Of a stretch of DNA of 64,000 bases, positions 42,601 to 54,796 are shown piece by piece. Below the pieces are notes generated by a model that saw nothing but the letters and a program-made list of their open reading frames with translations, did not search any database and was not told the DNA's origin. Made by a program: the position numbers and the translations under genes. The DNA lies in NCBI GenBank assembly GCA_037951105.1, contig JBAMJV010010616.1, forward strand, positions 34,176 through 98,175, in the 5' to 3' direction. The stretch comes from Echinarachnius parma (Eukaryota > Echinodermata > Echinoidea > Clypeasteroida > Echinarachniidae). How positions within the stretch are numbered: the stretch's first letter is position 1; every line of letters starts with the position of its first letter.

Positions 42601-43984
42601 AATGCCCAAATAATTAGATGATTTTTTTTCAACAAAATATTTTTAAAATGCTTGCACTTTTTCAAAAATTTTCAAAATCATTTTTGGAATAGTTGTTGAT
42701 GATCTCTCTATCTAATCGTCATTCCAATAAAACACCACATGCATAATTTTGTATGAAAATGGTTGAAACCAATGCCTTTTAAGAAAAGCGCCCTCTTGTG
42801 TTTAAATGACTCTTTTTGAATGATAACAGGCGTTTTACTAAGTCGTTTGTAATTTTGTATACCTTTCGAGCATGGTGGAGTTATAACCATTAGTTTATCA
42901 AGTAACTGTCCAGGGTTGGTTACTAAAGTTCAGCCTTAAGTAGCAAAACTGTACTACCCCTTTAAATAAAGATCACATCGTCTAGAAGACAATCTATTCT
43001 TCACATATTAACAATAAAATTGATCACATATTGCTTTTTATGGAATATGATGTCATAGTCACTAAAGGGGTGAAGTGTCCATCTTACCTCACTGTGGAGG
43101 TAAGAGGACCCCTCAATTCCTTAGATTATTGAATTTCAATTTTCTGCTACTTCCTGCCAATCCTTCCGTTTATACGAATGCAAAATGCATTGGAAGTTTG
43201 TGCTTTTCTGTTGGACAATAAGGCAGCCTTAATCGTTTACGGGGTGGGGGGGGGGGGGGGGGCGTTTAGAAGTGTCACAAATTGGGCCCTCGTTGTTCAG
43301 TGAACGATGAACAAATCTAAACAAAATTGGAACTCCGAAAATTTAACAGTGGGTGAAAATAACGTTCTTTGAATTTTGATAAAACGTGGATAAATTTTGA
43401 ACTCATGCGGAACAATTTCTTGATTCATAAAGAGTCTGAGTAATACAAATGCAGTGATTATAAAGACTTTTCTTTTTTCTATTCATGATCGATCTTAACA
43501 CCAGTATCATGCCCTTCGCTTGATGATTGCTTGGAACAGTATACTATTCATCACAGCATTTTCGGATACTATGAGGGTCCGTGGTTCGACTCCAGTCGAA
43601 CCCCAATGTAACATCAAAAACTAAAGCCAGTGTTGTGTGTTATTGCGCCTCCCCTTCTGCTACTAGATGCAGGCTGCAGGGTCACGCATCCTTACAACAC
43701 TGGGCTTGACTGCCCCCCCCCCCCCCCCCACCCCCCACCCTGTATAAAGAAACGTGAAACAAACAAACCAGCCAAATAAAATATTTGAATGAATCGATGG
43801 TTACTGAATCGATTGTACTCCAATTTCACAAGAGATTCGCATAACATATAAAAGCGCACTTCATACCAAAGGTACTTGAGAATTCATTCCAGAGTTTAAT
43901 CTTCAGCGGAGTAAATGTCGGTGGAACAATTATGGTTGAGGAACATATGTTGTTTTTTGGACCATTTGAAGTACTGTCATCTTC

Positions 43985-44475
43985 AGAGCATAGATTTCTG
44001 CGGAGCAATTGTCACCGGAGCAAATGTCGTATCTCCGGAGCATATTTCGGCGGAACAATTGTCGGCTAAGCAATTGTCGCATATTCGAAGCATTTTCGGC
44101 GGAGCAATTGTCGCATCTTCGGAGCATTTGTCGGCGGAGTAATTGTCGGCGGAGCAAATGTCGGCGGAGCAATTGTCGGCGGAGCAAATGTCGGCGGAGC
44201 AATTGTCGCATCTTCGGAGCATTTGTCGGCGGAGCAATTGTCGGCGGAGCAAATGTCGGCGGAGCATTTGTCGGCGGAGCAAATGTCGGCGGAGCATTAG
44301 TCGGCGGAGCAAATGTCGGTGGAGCATTTGTCGGCGGAGCAAATGTCGGCGGAGCATTTGTCGGCGGAGCAATTATCGTCGGAGCAAATGTCGGCGGAGC
44401 AAGTATCGCGGAGCATTTGTCGCGGAGAAATTGTCGCATTTTTCGGAGCAATTGTCGGCGGAGCATATGTCGTGT
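43985..44475 (+). repeat. 15-bp tandem array, right arm of foldback copy 2
   Basis: About 31 units of GGCGGAGCAAATGTC and variants, including the GCATCTTCGGAG-type irregular units also present in copy 1 left arm. Confidence 0.95.
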
Positions 44476-44765
44476 TACCATATCAAATACTCATGAATAT
44501 GTACGATAAATGCTTTCAGCAGAAAAGTACAGACCTACATTTCGATTATCTATGGGGAGATAAAAAGTTACCTTTGAAACACATTAGTATAATTATAGGT
44601 ATGATAATAGTTCATAAACTTAAATGTAAATATTTCAATGAAATAGTTGTTTTGGAATTACTCTATGCGTTGTAAAAACGTGCATGTTTGTGTGACTATC
44701 ACTGTCTGCAGCCAACATTAATGCATAATGCCCCCCAACAAAAAAAAAAGATTGATGAGACTTAC

Positions 44766-44811
44766 CAATTGACATCAGAAAAAGCACCAAAAACGAAGTT
44801 GTTTGAGCCAT
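44766..44811 (-). CDS. Gene B signal-peptide exon
   Basis: 46 coding bases ending in phase 1 (TCAATTG followed by GTAAGT, a near-perfect donor). The start ATG has an ideal context (ACCATGG). MAQTTSFLVLFLMSI is a classic signal-peptide core. Joining to the acceptor at 39232 gives VCHSHSSGQVIVD, so cleavage near the Ser-rich junction is likely. An in-frame ATG 34 codons upstream is disfavoured because it would bury the signal peptide. Confidence 0.78.
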
Positions 44812-46692
44812 GGTTACCGTGTGCAGTGACGGACAAGGCGATCCTAACTTCCCAACTTCCGAACAGTCGTATGTAAGATTGCACCGCGCGCCAGAATAAC
44901 GAATCCGCACCACATTGAAATTGACATGAATATAAAAGAAGTCCCCCTAAGTTTTTAATAAAGCATCACTAAATGCTGGAATCATGATATACTAACTGCA
45001 TCATTTGATATAGTTAATATAATGCAATTATTTTTTTTTTCAAATTAGGGGGGGGGGGGGTGGGGCGTATGTCAATCATGCCCCCCCCCCCCACCTGCTG
45101 TAGCTACAGCAGGTGGGGGGGCATGATTGACATCGAACGCGCAAGGAAACACCAATAATTTAGACCCCCTGTAGCACTGACTCACCCACAAGTATACACA
45201 CACAAATACACATCATGCACACATACTTATATCACATGTCTAATTAACAAACAAATATGTAACATTTTACATTTTGCTAAAAGAACCAGGGTATTCAGCA
45301 TTTATTACAAGGTATTTTACACATATTTTACTCAACTTCAATTCGATTTAATGCAGTTTTTAAGTTTCCAATTAACACAATGCAAAAGTATATACAATGA
45401 GCATTTACCAGTCTATGATAAAATGAAAATTGTTTTCTTGGTTACATAATACAGATAATACAACTAACATTGCAACAAATAAGCATAATATTTCAATTCC
45501 AAAGAAAACGTTAGTTCTTAATTAACAATAATGTGCAAACGATCTACAGTATATAGCTTTCATTGCATGATGACATCCAATAAGACCTATCGACATACGA
45601 TTTATCAATAAATTATCCAAATAATCAAAAACATAAGAAATAAGCAGACTTTTCCAAACAGTGTATTGTTTATAATTCCAAGTAGAATATAATTATATTA
45701 TTATGTAATAAAATTCAATGCTCTATTACGAACAACATATGCTAAATGGGTACAAATATAAATTCTTGGACTTAATTTTCACAAATGACCATAGATATGT
45801 AAATGAGTGAATGCAGTATTCTACACACTTTACTAGACACATAATAATGCAACCCCGAGGCAGGAAACAATTCTGAATAAGCCCGTGCTATTTTAATGGG
45901 AGCTAGCTCCAGTTTCCCTCGTGTACTTTTTTAAAATGCAAAACAGGAGAACCGACTAGCCTTTCAAAGTCTTATCCCAATAATATAGTAGATCGAATAA
46001 ATGATCCATGAAATAAAAATTATGACTCATTGTTAACAAAGACATTTGTATGGCGTCCCCATTCAAACTTATTGGAAACATCGCCGGAGGGCAAAATAAT
46101 TTGACAAATTGTTAATTTTGGAGGTAAAATATCTCTATACATTATAACATGTACATCTTATGATCTGGTAATAAGGAACATAGGGGAAATATTATCGCAA
46201 TTTAAACATATCTCATAAAGACGTTGCATGAAAGCATATTACATGTATCACCACCCCCCCCCCCCCCCCCTAAAAATAAAGTGTTTTTTTCTGTTTTCAT
46301 TTTGCTCAAATCTAACCAAAAACTAATCCGTTTGCCATTTCATTTTTCACAGACTATGTGTTTATTTTGATAAAGGTAATTGAACGGATATATATATTTC
46401 CCATTCGACTAATGATTTGTTTACATGATAAAGACTACTAAGTGCCTATACAGAGTAAAAGATGGTTTATGTAACATTTTCAACAATCTTACTGTACATA
46501 TTAATGTAACACATGCACATTTAATGCAATGTGAAGTGGGAATTAAAGATGATTACAGAGACACCCAAACAAGAAAATATGAATGCTTGGTGTGTGTGTG
46601 TGCGTATACGGAGCAAGATTCAAATTGTTCAATAGTCATGAACAAAATACAATTGAATAGTCAAGAGATGAATATACTGTATTGTTTTCCTA
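44812..46692. other. 5' flank of gene B / spacer to gene C
   Basis: Holds the hairpin at 45070-45132, a G run (about 45049-45060) and a C run (46254-46270). The rest is AT-rich. The plus-strand open frame 46425-46712 has no recognisable domain. No promoter element could be called. Confidence 0.5.
45070..45132. repeat. Near-perfect hairpin with C12/G7 arms
   Basis: TGTCAATCATG, a C run and ACCTGCTGTAG are followed directly by the exact inverse CTACAGCAGGT, a G run and CATGATTGACA. The centre has no loop bases. The arms differ only in the homopolymer length. Confidence 0.9.
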
Positions 46693-47971
46693 AAGGCCCA
46701 GTCCCATACTGACGATTTTCACGGCGACTCGCAACGACTCGCAACGATTTACTAGAACGAATCGACTCGATTTAGCCACGATTTAACAACGAATTGGGAA
46801 GAATTGTACGGCGACTCAAGACGAATATTCGTTCTTCGTCGTTGTTCGACGAGTCAGCTCGTCCTTCTTTTGTCTTTAACCATTGCGGTAGAAAAATCGT
46901 GGCAGAAAAAAAGTTGTGGTCCCATAGTGGCGATTTTTGCGGCGACTCGCAACGAATTATCATTCGTGGAGAAAATCGCTTGAGTCGTCGCGAGTCGGTG
47001 TAGTTCGTTGCGAGTCGTTGTAATTCGTTCTGCGAACCGTTGCGCATCGCGAAGAACGCCATGAATCGTGTTAGCACAACGAATGTTTTGGGACTGTTCA
47101 AAACTATCGCCATGTCGCGACGATTTCCTTTCATTCTTTTTATGGAACAATAGGGCAGTGCACCATATGAACAATCGGACTTGTTTGAGTCAGTTCCACG
47201 GGCGTAGAGCTGTCATTGATACCTTTCAACAGGGGGATGATCTATTCATTCACCCCCCCCCCCCCCCTCGTGATGAATAGGTATTACGTAAGTCTCTACG
47301 CCCATGGTCAGTTAAAAAACGGACAGCGGCGATCTTCACAGCGAAGCGATACGACTCGCAACGAATTGCAACGATGTGGAACGACTTGACACGAATATGC
47401 AACGGTAAATACAATGAATTTTGGTGAAAATCGTCGTGGCGTGGCGATTGTTTTGAACAGTTGAAGACGGCGATTTTCACGATTTTCTTCACGATGCGCG
47501 ACGGTTTTGGGGGAAGAACCGATACGATGTAACACGACGCAACACGACCTAATGCTATGGTCACAACCCCAAAAAGTAGCCTGCTCGGCGGCCGGGCGGC
47601 GAGTTTTTAGCCAAAATCGCTCGGTCACCGAGCGGCGGCCGCCCAGGCACCGCTGGTTTTTAGGCATCGCTCGGTCGCCGCTGAAGTTTTAGCGCGGAGT
47701 TAAAATTTGGGCGGCGCCTGCTCACTTTTCACTCGCCGCCCAAAATACGCTCGGTGGCCGAGCGGTCGCCGTCCGGGCACCGACCTAATCGAGCGGTCGC
47801 CGTCGAGCGATTTAGGTCAAAAATAGGTCAAATAGGTCATCGGCTGCCGCCCGGTCGCCGATGGGAGATCAGTCGGTCACCGGGCGGCGACCGCTCGGCA
47901 GCCGATGACCCATTTGACCTATGTTTGACCTAAATCGATCATTGTTTGGTATATATATAGGCGCTCCACAA

Positions 47972-47972
<1 letters not shown>

Positions 47973-48009
<37 letters not shown>

Positions 48010-48010
48010 G

Positions 48011-48046
<36 letters not shown>
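47973..48046. repeat. (TG)n tract
   Basis: Nearly pure TG dinucleotides with three TGCG interruptions. Confidence 0.95.
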
Positions 48047-48162
48047 ACTTTCGGATACAAAGGTGTCTAGAAAATGTGTTAAACATGCATACTTTGTTTT
48101 GCAAGTTGATTCATGGCTGTCATACTATGCACACGCATATATTATGTACGCATACACACACG

Positions 48163-48325
<163 letters not shown>

Positions 48326-48476
48326 TACATGCGAGTCTACATGTAATCATATCATTTTACTCTTTCATGTACCACCGCACTATGCGCTTTAAATAGTCCT
48401 GAATTCTGAAAACGATTTTCATATCTTCGTCATATCTTCGTCACTAAAATATGACACTGTACTTAAAGGGATATTT

Positions 48477-49016
48477 GAATGTTGGTAGAGAGGGCGCTAC
48501 ATACAATGATTTTTGTGAGATAATGAAAAACTGAGTGAAAAATGTTAAAGAGCACCATATTTTAAAGCCAGGATAAACTTTATTTGATCAAAATCGGTTC
48601 AAAAACGGCTGAAATATCCATAATCATAGTCAATTGTAATAAATGTGGGGCCCCACACTTATTCGATAATTTTGAACCAGCCGTTAAAAATTTAAAAAAA
48701 TGTTTCCTCTTTTCAAAAAGTAACATTTAATATTTAAATAGTTGTTGGTTATTTCTCTATCTAATCACTATTTCAACAAATAATCACATGCACAATATTG
48801 TATTCAAAATGGTTGAAACCGATGAGTGTTTAGAGAGCGCCCTTTTACGTTTTAACGGCTCTTTTTGAATGATAATATGATCTTTACTAAGTCATTTGTA
48901 ATCTTGTGTTCCCTTCTAGAATAATTATTAGTTTGTAGTCTAATGATGCAGGTTTTGGTTACTAAAATTCAGTTTCACCAAAACATTACTCTCCTTACCA
49001 GAACTCAACTATCCAT
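48477..49016. mobile_element. TTAA-flanked MITE, family X, third nesting level
   Basis: 540 bp with TTAA at 48473-48476 and 49017-49020. It lies inside the TAA-flanked element. Its flanks (TCTTCGTCACTAAAATATGAC and TTTTAGTGACGGAGATATGA) are themselves inverted, so it landed near the centre of a host palindrome. Confidence 0.85.
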
Positions 49017-49020
49017 TTAA

Positions 49021-49990
49021 GGAATAGCGACTTGCGAAAACATATTTTAGTGACGGAGATATGACGTAGATACAATTTTAACATAATTTTAACTTAAAGT
49101 GGTTTTCAGAATACACCCCACTAGTCTTCAATTTTTCCACTTTTGCAAGCCAAAATTCAAAAGTTGCGAGGTTATTGTCTTACATGAAAGGAAATGTCAT
49201 TTAATAGCATGCCTGAAAAAATTAGGGCTTGAAATCTCTTTTTCGTGGAGTTATAGACCTAAAACTGAATAAACTGAGGGACGTCGGTTAATTAGGTACA
49301 TACGTATTTTCGGCCGGTGAGTAAGTTCGTACATAGATTTCACGGAGTGCCAGATCGGTATGCATGACCCCTACGTGAACCGCGCTAGCTACGTGACTCG
49401 CGCATAAGTACTAATGTGTGAGCGTTTACCAAGCAAAATACCCAAACATCGCTTAAACTGACTACATGTAATTATATATTCTTTCTTTTTGAGATCTTTT
49501 TCCGTGACATACGTTAACAAATGTCGGCTTCACAATACCTTTACGAGAATTAGTACTATATTGTTGTAATATTATGCTAAATCAGTTGAACTCCTTTATT
49601 GACCGATATATAGTTTAAATGGAGGGACGCATTCGTTTTTCATTCGTAGAATCCAAATTAGAGGGCTGTTCGCTCTGATTTTTTTTTTGCTTGTTACATT
49701 GATCCCCATCCGTCAACTGAAAGCTGTTCAGACGTTTTGTAAAAGTGGACCTGTCCCTTTAAAGACTCTTCATTAAAAACAAAGAATAAGGTACAAGGAA
49801 AGATCAGAGTAAATTCAGTTAAAACTACATTGTATTAGGCTTGATTTACTTGGCACATCATGAATTTCTTTCTCAGGTGACAAATCATACAAACAAGGCA
49901 ATTACCGTAATATTTCTTGCCCGCTTGCGCACTTTTGGTTACAAACAAATGCAAGGTTGTGTATAAATTATCAAACATTATAAAGTCCTG
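49021..49990. other. Interior of nested element, no gene
   Basis: AT-rich sequence between the MITE and the right GC-rich arm. No frame or motif recognised. Confidence 0.5.
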
Positions 49991-50486
49991 TACGGAACCC
50001 AGGTTGCCCGGCGGAGACCGGCGGGTCGCCGCCGGTGCACCTACGGGACACCTACAGGTGACCCGCCGGTCACCGTCCGGTCGCCGGGCGATTTCTTAAA
50101 AATCAGCCGGTGACCGGTGGGAGACCGCTCGGGAACCGGTGGGTCATCGGTCGGTCACTGCCGGGACGCCGCGCGGAGAAACCCCCTAATTTAGCCCAGT
50201 TGTGACCTAAAATCGACCGGTGACCGACGGGACACCGACAGGGCACCGCCCAGGCACCGCTGGGGCTCTACAGCCTGCTCGACTTCCCCAAAATCGTTGG
50301 GCGATGCCTAAATTCCAGCGGCGACCGAGCAGGCTACAAATCGGGCGGTCGCCGCTCTGAGTTGTGACCGTAGCATAAGCAATTTTCTCGACGAATGTCA
50401 AATCGTTGCGATTCGCCGTGAAAATCGTCAGTATGGGACTGGGCCTTTATACCAAGCAATACGACGGCTTTTCATAATTCAATCTA

Positions 50487-51023
50487 AACTGGGCTCCAAA
50501 AGAAACTCATCACTTTTTCAGAGCGACGCTCACTAAAATCCATAGCACCAAATTGATTCATATTTAGACACAGATAAGCTATTATTCTCCTTATAAAGCA
50601 TATCTCAAAAATTACAAGTTTGTTTTTGCCAAAAAAGAGAAAAATGTCATGGAATCACTACAGGTCACTTTTAAAAAATCACAGAAACTGCTCGCTGCGA
50701 ACCACCACGAAAGGCGGTCTATTCAGAACTTTCAATAGCTATTCATTCAACTTCAAAGCGGGTTATGTAACCACTATACTGGCTATTGTCCATACCGCGG
50801 CTCTGTGCCCGGAAAGCGAGCAGTTTCTGTGATTTTTGAAAAATGACTTCTTGCGATTTCACCTTATTTTATTCTTTGTTGACTAAAGCAAACATAATTT
50901 TTTAAGATGAGCTTGCTACGGAGTATTATATCTATTCTATGCCCAATTATGATTACTTTTTATGCTTTGGATTTTAATGTGTGTCGTTCTGAAGAAGTGA
51001 TAAGTTTCTTTTGGAGCCCAGTT
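50487..51023. mobile_element. TA-flanked 537-bp TIR element
   Basis: Ends AACTGGGCTCCAAAAGAAAC and its inverse, with TA at 50485-50486 and 51024-51025. A second inverted pair inside (AATCACAGAAACTGCTCGCT near 50689 and its inverse near 50815) suggests a nested palindrome. Small Tc1/mariner-like MITE. Confidence 0.8.
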
Positions 51024-51372
51024 TATATACACGAGGAATAAATAGATGTAAGTGAATATCTCCATTACCAAAATGTAAATAGATTACAAGATAACACATT
51101 TATATAAAAGAAGTTAACATGTTGTACATTGACAAATGTACATTGCACGTTATTACTATATAAATTTTAGTTAATGTAAGGTTTTTAAAATGTGATTAAA
51201 TAGAATAAGCAAAACTAAGCATTAACATGGTCTCGCATTCACCTAGTAAGGAATTTAAGTGAACTATTTTTTATCTCCTAGACCTATACCATGTATTTCT
51301 CACAAATATGTTTTAATATACTATGGCTTCATATAAACGGTGTTGAATAGGAATCCATTCGTGTTCATTTAA

Positions 51373-51782
51373 ATGGATCTAGCAACATTGTCCAAAATCC
51401 TCAAAATCTAGTTGAATCTAGCAACATTGTCCAAAGTCCTCAACATCTAGTTGGAATTCTAGCGGTTCCCGCATATCTTGTTGTATGTGTATTAACAATA
51501 GAAGCATAGGACTGGATACTGTTTGTCAAATTTCACTTTCGTTAAAAAGATTGAAGTGTTCACATGTTAAACTATCCACTTGATATTCGTAACCGTGTAC
51601 ATAGTCAGTGCAATGAGCAAGTGAATATCACTGTGCATTTGTTTCATTACTCGGCCATATAACGTCTATGTAGCTTGAAATTTCCACACAATGCCCAGTG
51701 GACATATCAACTAACAACAATATTCAGTATATGAACCATTCATCACTTTTTTTGCACATGTCAACAAAGTTACTAGATCTCT
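51373..51782. mobile_element. Repeat family Y copy
   Basis: TTAA lies at both sides (51369-51372, 51783-51786). The left end has GATCTAGCAACATTGTCC, duplicated once in tandem (near 51378 and 51416). The right end is CAACAAAGTTACTAGATCTC. It sits 150 bp downstream of the gene C stop codon. Confidence 0.7.
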
Positions 51783-51933
51783 TTAATGTTGTGTTACGTT
51801 CAGGGAATGCTGTACATTGCATGCTAACACCATTATCTTTACTAAAATACGTCCTTTTACTTTTGATTTCAGGAAAGAAAAAACATAACGATATCAATAT
51901 TTACATCGTATGATTAATAAGGTGTACCACTTG

Positions 51934-52223
51934 CTATGCACAAGGCATATTGTTATTCCCATTTTTAAAAGTTTTTTCAAGTTCTTGTATTACGGCATGT
52001 TTACGATCTATACTCATAGAAACTCTTTTCCCAAGTTTAGTTATTTCTTTCTTATTGTCAGCTTCATTTTGTTTTAAGAGGTCTATGTCTTTCTCAAGTT
52101 GTTTTATTTTTGTTTCGATTTCTTCAAGTTCGATGTGAATGTCAGCATTTTTACGGAAATATCTTATTTTTTTTAGGCGGACTTGTCCATTAGACGCAGT
52201 TCTGTCATTCATTTCCCCTGCAT
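51934..52223 (-). CDS. Gene C terminal cytoplasmic coiled-coil exon
   Basis: 290 bp, acceptor TATATTTTCAG, ending in a TAG stop. It encodes 95 residues after a split aspartate. It starts AGEMNDRTASNG and then has a basic patch VRLKKIRYFRKN. A coiled coil follows (IELEEIETKIKQLEKDIDLL, KKEITKLGKRV, VIQELEKTF) and it ends NNNMPCA. It matches the terminal exon of gene B in position, phase and coiled-coil character but lacks the TxYxxI motif. It joins in frame to 56227-56316. Interpreted as the cytoplasmic tail of the third receptor; no transcript evidence. Confidence 0.75.
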
Positions 52224-53174
52224 CTGAAAATATAAATTATTAGAAAAAGGAAAATTCAGTTATTTTGAAACATTCACACACCGTAATTAAAATTGTTAGT
52301 CAATGGCTTATTCTATATCCCAGTTTGCTATGAAGGTAAATAGAATTTGGTAATATCAGTTGTAAGACGTAATTGCGTATTGATAATGTAGAACCTTGTT
52401 ATTTTGTATTGTTTATTTGTATCAAACTCTTTAATTCGTGGGATCCACTATTTACAAGCGTTGCTTCATAGTAGATCCGTTCATTTTTACTTCAATTATC
52501 ATATTTTGTAAACAAATGTTATTTCGTATTTTTGTTGCATTGATTATTCAGTTTATGTTACATTATTATAAATTGTACATTTATTTTATGGAAATTTAAA
52601 CAATACATTTGAACTTGCAACTTGAAAGTATACTAAGAAGTATCTATTTATCTGTTTAAAGTAGAAATAAAGACAATTTAATCATTTTAAAGAAAAGAAC
52701 AAAATGCGAAATTAAAGAGCAAGGGGCCTAGAAATCAACATTGTACATTTTTTATATTCCATATTATCACATCATATGTATTAGAAAACCAAATATTTTA
52801 AAATCTATCTCAGAATCGGAGAAACACTTGTTGTACTAAAACACCAATGTTTTGATGACGTAACAAGTGGCGAACGATACCTCATTGAAAGTACACATTG
52901 TCAGTGCATGCGCGCCTGTTCTCTGTTAAACGTTCATTGTAGCCATGAATACACATCAATTTAAAAGAGTATTTTCTGCTGATTATACATCTTAGATAAT
53001 TCTAGGGCCTAGAAATGTCAAATAAACAATTGCTCTAAATATTTTAAAAGAAAAATCTGCATTGTTGCCACCTTAGCAACATTAGGCATTTAAGCATTAT
53101 ATATATAATGAGGGGATTTGCACATTTCTTAAATAAGGTCAGACGTACATTTTTATTAAAGGGATCGGAGTTAA

Positions 53175-53779
53175 AGGGATAGTTGAGTTTTGGTAGAGAG
53201 AATCCAGTTTTAGTCAGACTGAATTTTAGTAACCAAAACCTGCACCATTACATTACAAACTAATAGTTATAACTCCACCATGCTCAAAAGGAATACAAAA
53301 ATAACAAAACACTAAGTAAAAAGCTTTTTTTTTCAATGATAATAATAATAATTAGTATTATTGTTATCATTCAAAAAGAGCTGTTTAAACTAAAGACGGC
53401 GCTTTCAAAAAAATGCATTATGTTTAAACCATTTTAAATAAAACATTGTGCATGTGATGTTTTGCTGATAAAGTGATTAGATAGAGAGATAATCAACAAC
53501 TATCTAAAAACCTCTTTTGAACTTTTTTGAAAAGAGGAAACATTTTAAAACGAATTTTAACGGCTGGTTCAAAATTATCGAATACTTGTGGGGCCCCACA
53601 TTTATTACAAATGATTATGTTTATGGATATTTCAACCGTTTCTGAACCGATTTTGATCAAATAAAGTTTATTCTGCCATTCAAATGGTATGCTCTTATAA
53701 ATTTGACACTCAGTTTTTCATTATCTCACAGAAAAATTATTTTGTGTAGCGCCCTTTCTACCAAAACTCAACTATCCCT
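53175..53779. mobile_element. TTAA-flanked MITE, family X
   Basis: 605 bp with TTAA at 53171-53174 and 53780-53783. Ends AGGGATAGTTGAGTTTTGG and its inverse. The interior includes the conserved GTGGGGCCCCACA palindrome region and GATTAGATAGAGAGATAATC. It has an AATAATAAT stutter near 53340. Confidence 0.87.
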
Positions 53780-53783
53780 TTAA

Positions 53784-54362
53784 GTTTTGGTAAAGAGAGT
53801 ACAGTTTTGTCAAACTGAATTTTAGTAATCAAAATCTGCATCATTACATTACAAACCAATAGTTATAACTCCACCATGCTTGAAAGGAATAAAAGATTAA
53901 AAACGACTAAGTAAAAAGCCTGCTATAATTCAAAAAGAGCCGTTAAAACTCAAGAGGGCGCTCACTAAAAACTCATTGGTTTCAAACATTTTAAATATTA
54001 CATGGTGCATTTGATGTTTTGTTGAAATGGTGATTAGATAGAGAGATAATCAACAACAATGTTTGGTTTTTATTAAAGACCTCTTTTGTAAATTCTTTAT
54101 ATTTATACCCCATAGTATGGTGATAGCAAGCATTTTTTTTTTAACGGCTGATTCAAAATCATTGAATTTTTGTGGGGCCCCACATTTTTATTTATTACAA
54201 ATGGTTATGTTTATGTATATTTCAGCCATTTCTGAACCGATTTGGGTCCAATAAAGTTTATTCTGTCATTAAAATTGTATGCTCTTTCAAATTTGAGACT
54301 CAGTTTTTCATTATCTCACAAAGAAATTATTTTGTGTAGCGCCCTCTGTACCAAAATCTCTT
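53784..54362. mobile_element. TTAA MITE family X, adjacent decayed copy
   Basis: Starts directly after the previous copy (AAGTTTTGGTAAAGAGAG) in the same orientation and ends ...GCGCCCTCTGTACCAAAATCTCTTTAA. The terminal bases are eroded. Confidence 0.75.
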
Positions 54363-54796
54363 TAAGAAATAGGAAAAGTGATAACAATATTCATTCTAGT
54401 GTATTTTGGGGTAAGAAGTCAATTTCCAGACTTTAACACCCTGAAATCCAAGATGGCTGTCATTAATGTGCATAGTTATGAATATTATTGCATTTCAGTG
54501 GCTAAATCTATTGATAAGCAATAAGTACAGGGTATGTATTGAAGATATTTCTGCTTTGGGCAATGCATATACTCATAATTAGCATAAATTTATTTTCTAC
54601 CTAGAAATTCCTAGAAATTGAGTAAAATGCTATATTGTGAACCGGAAAGGTAAATGATGAGCGGTACCACGATTCCAAATGTCTGGGGGTTAATCTTCCG
54701 GCGGGTAATTGTCTGGGGGACGGTAAAGGTCTGGTCGCTATTGTCTGGGGGTATTCTTCCGGGGGTATTGAGCCTTCCGGGGGTATAGAGCCATTA

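Larger units (their letters stand above)
42362..44479. mobile_element. Foldback (TU-like) transposon, copy 2, inverted relative to copy 1
   Basis: 2118 bp. Ends GGTTCCATGACATATGCTCC and, on the other strand, GGTAACACGACATATGCTCC. The flanks carry ATATCAAA (42353-42360) and ATATCAAA (44480-44487), an imperfectly placed 8-9 bp duplication. The arms are 15-bp arrays (42366-42600 and 43985-44475). The interior, 42600-43980, is the reverse complement of copy 1 without the 429-bp insertion. It lies in gene B intron 1. It has no transposase. Confidence 0.85.
39233..44765. other. Gene B first intron (5.5 kb)
   Basis: Contains C and G runs (39280-39294, 39563-39582), a family Y repeat, a LINE C-terminal fragment and the second foldback element. 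No further exon was seen. 40400-41290 and 41720-42360 are AT-rich and featureless to my reading. Confidence 0.65.

Noticed and set aside
44812-44913. Upstream in-frame ATG at 44913 as the start of gene B
   Set aside because: It would add 34 residues before the hydrophobic signal core. The ATG at 44811 has the ACCATGG context and gives a normal signal peptide.
46425-46712. Plus-strand 95-codon open frame with paired cysteines as an Ig exon
   Set aside because: It lacks the tryptophan and the D-x-G-x-Y-x-C pattern, has no splice sites in phase, and is on the opposite strand from the gene cluster.
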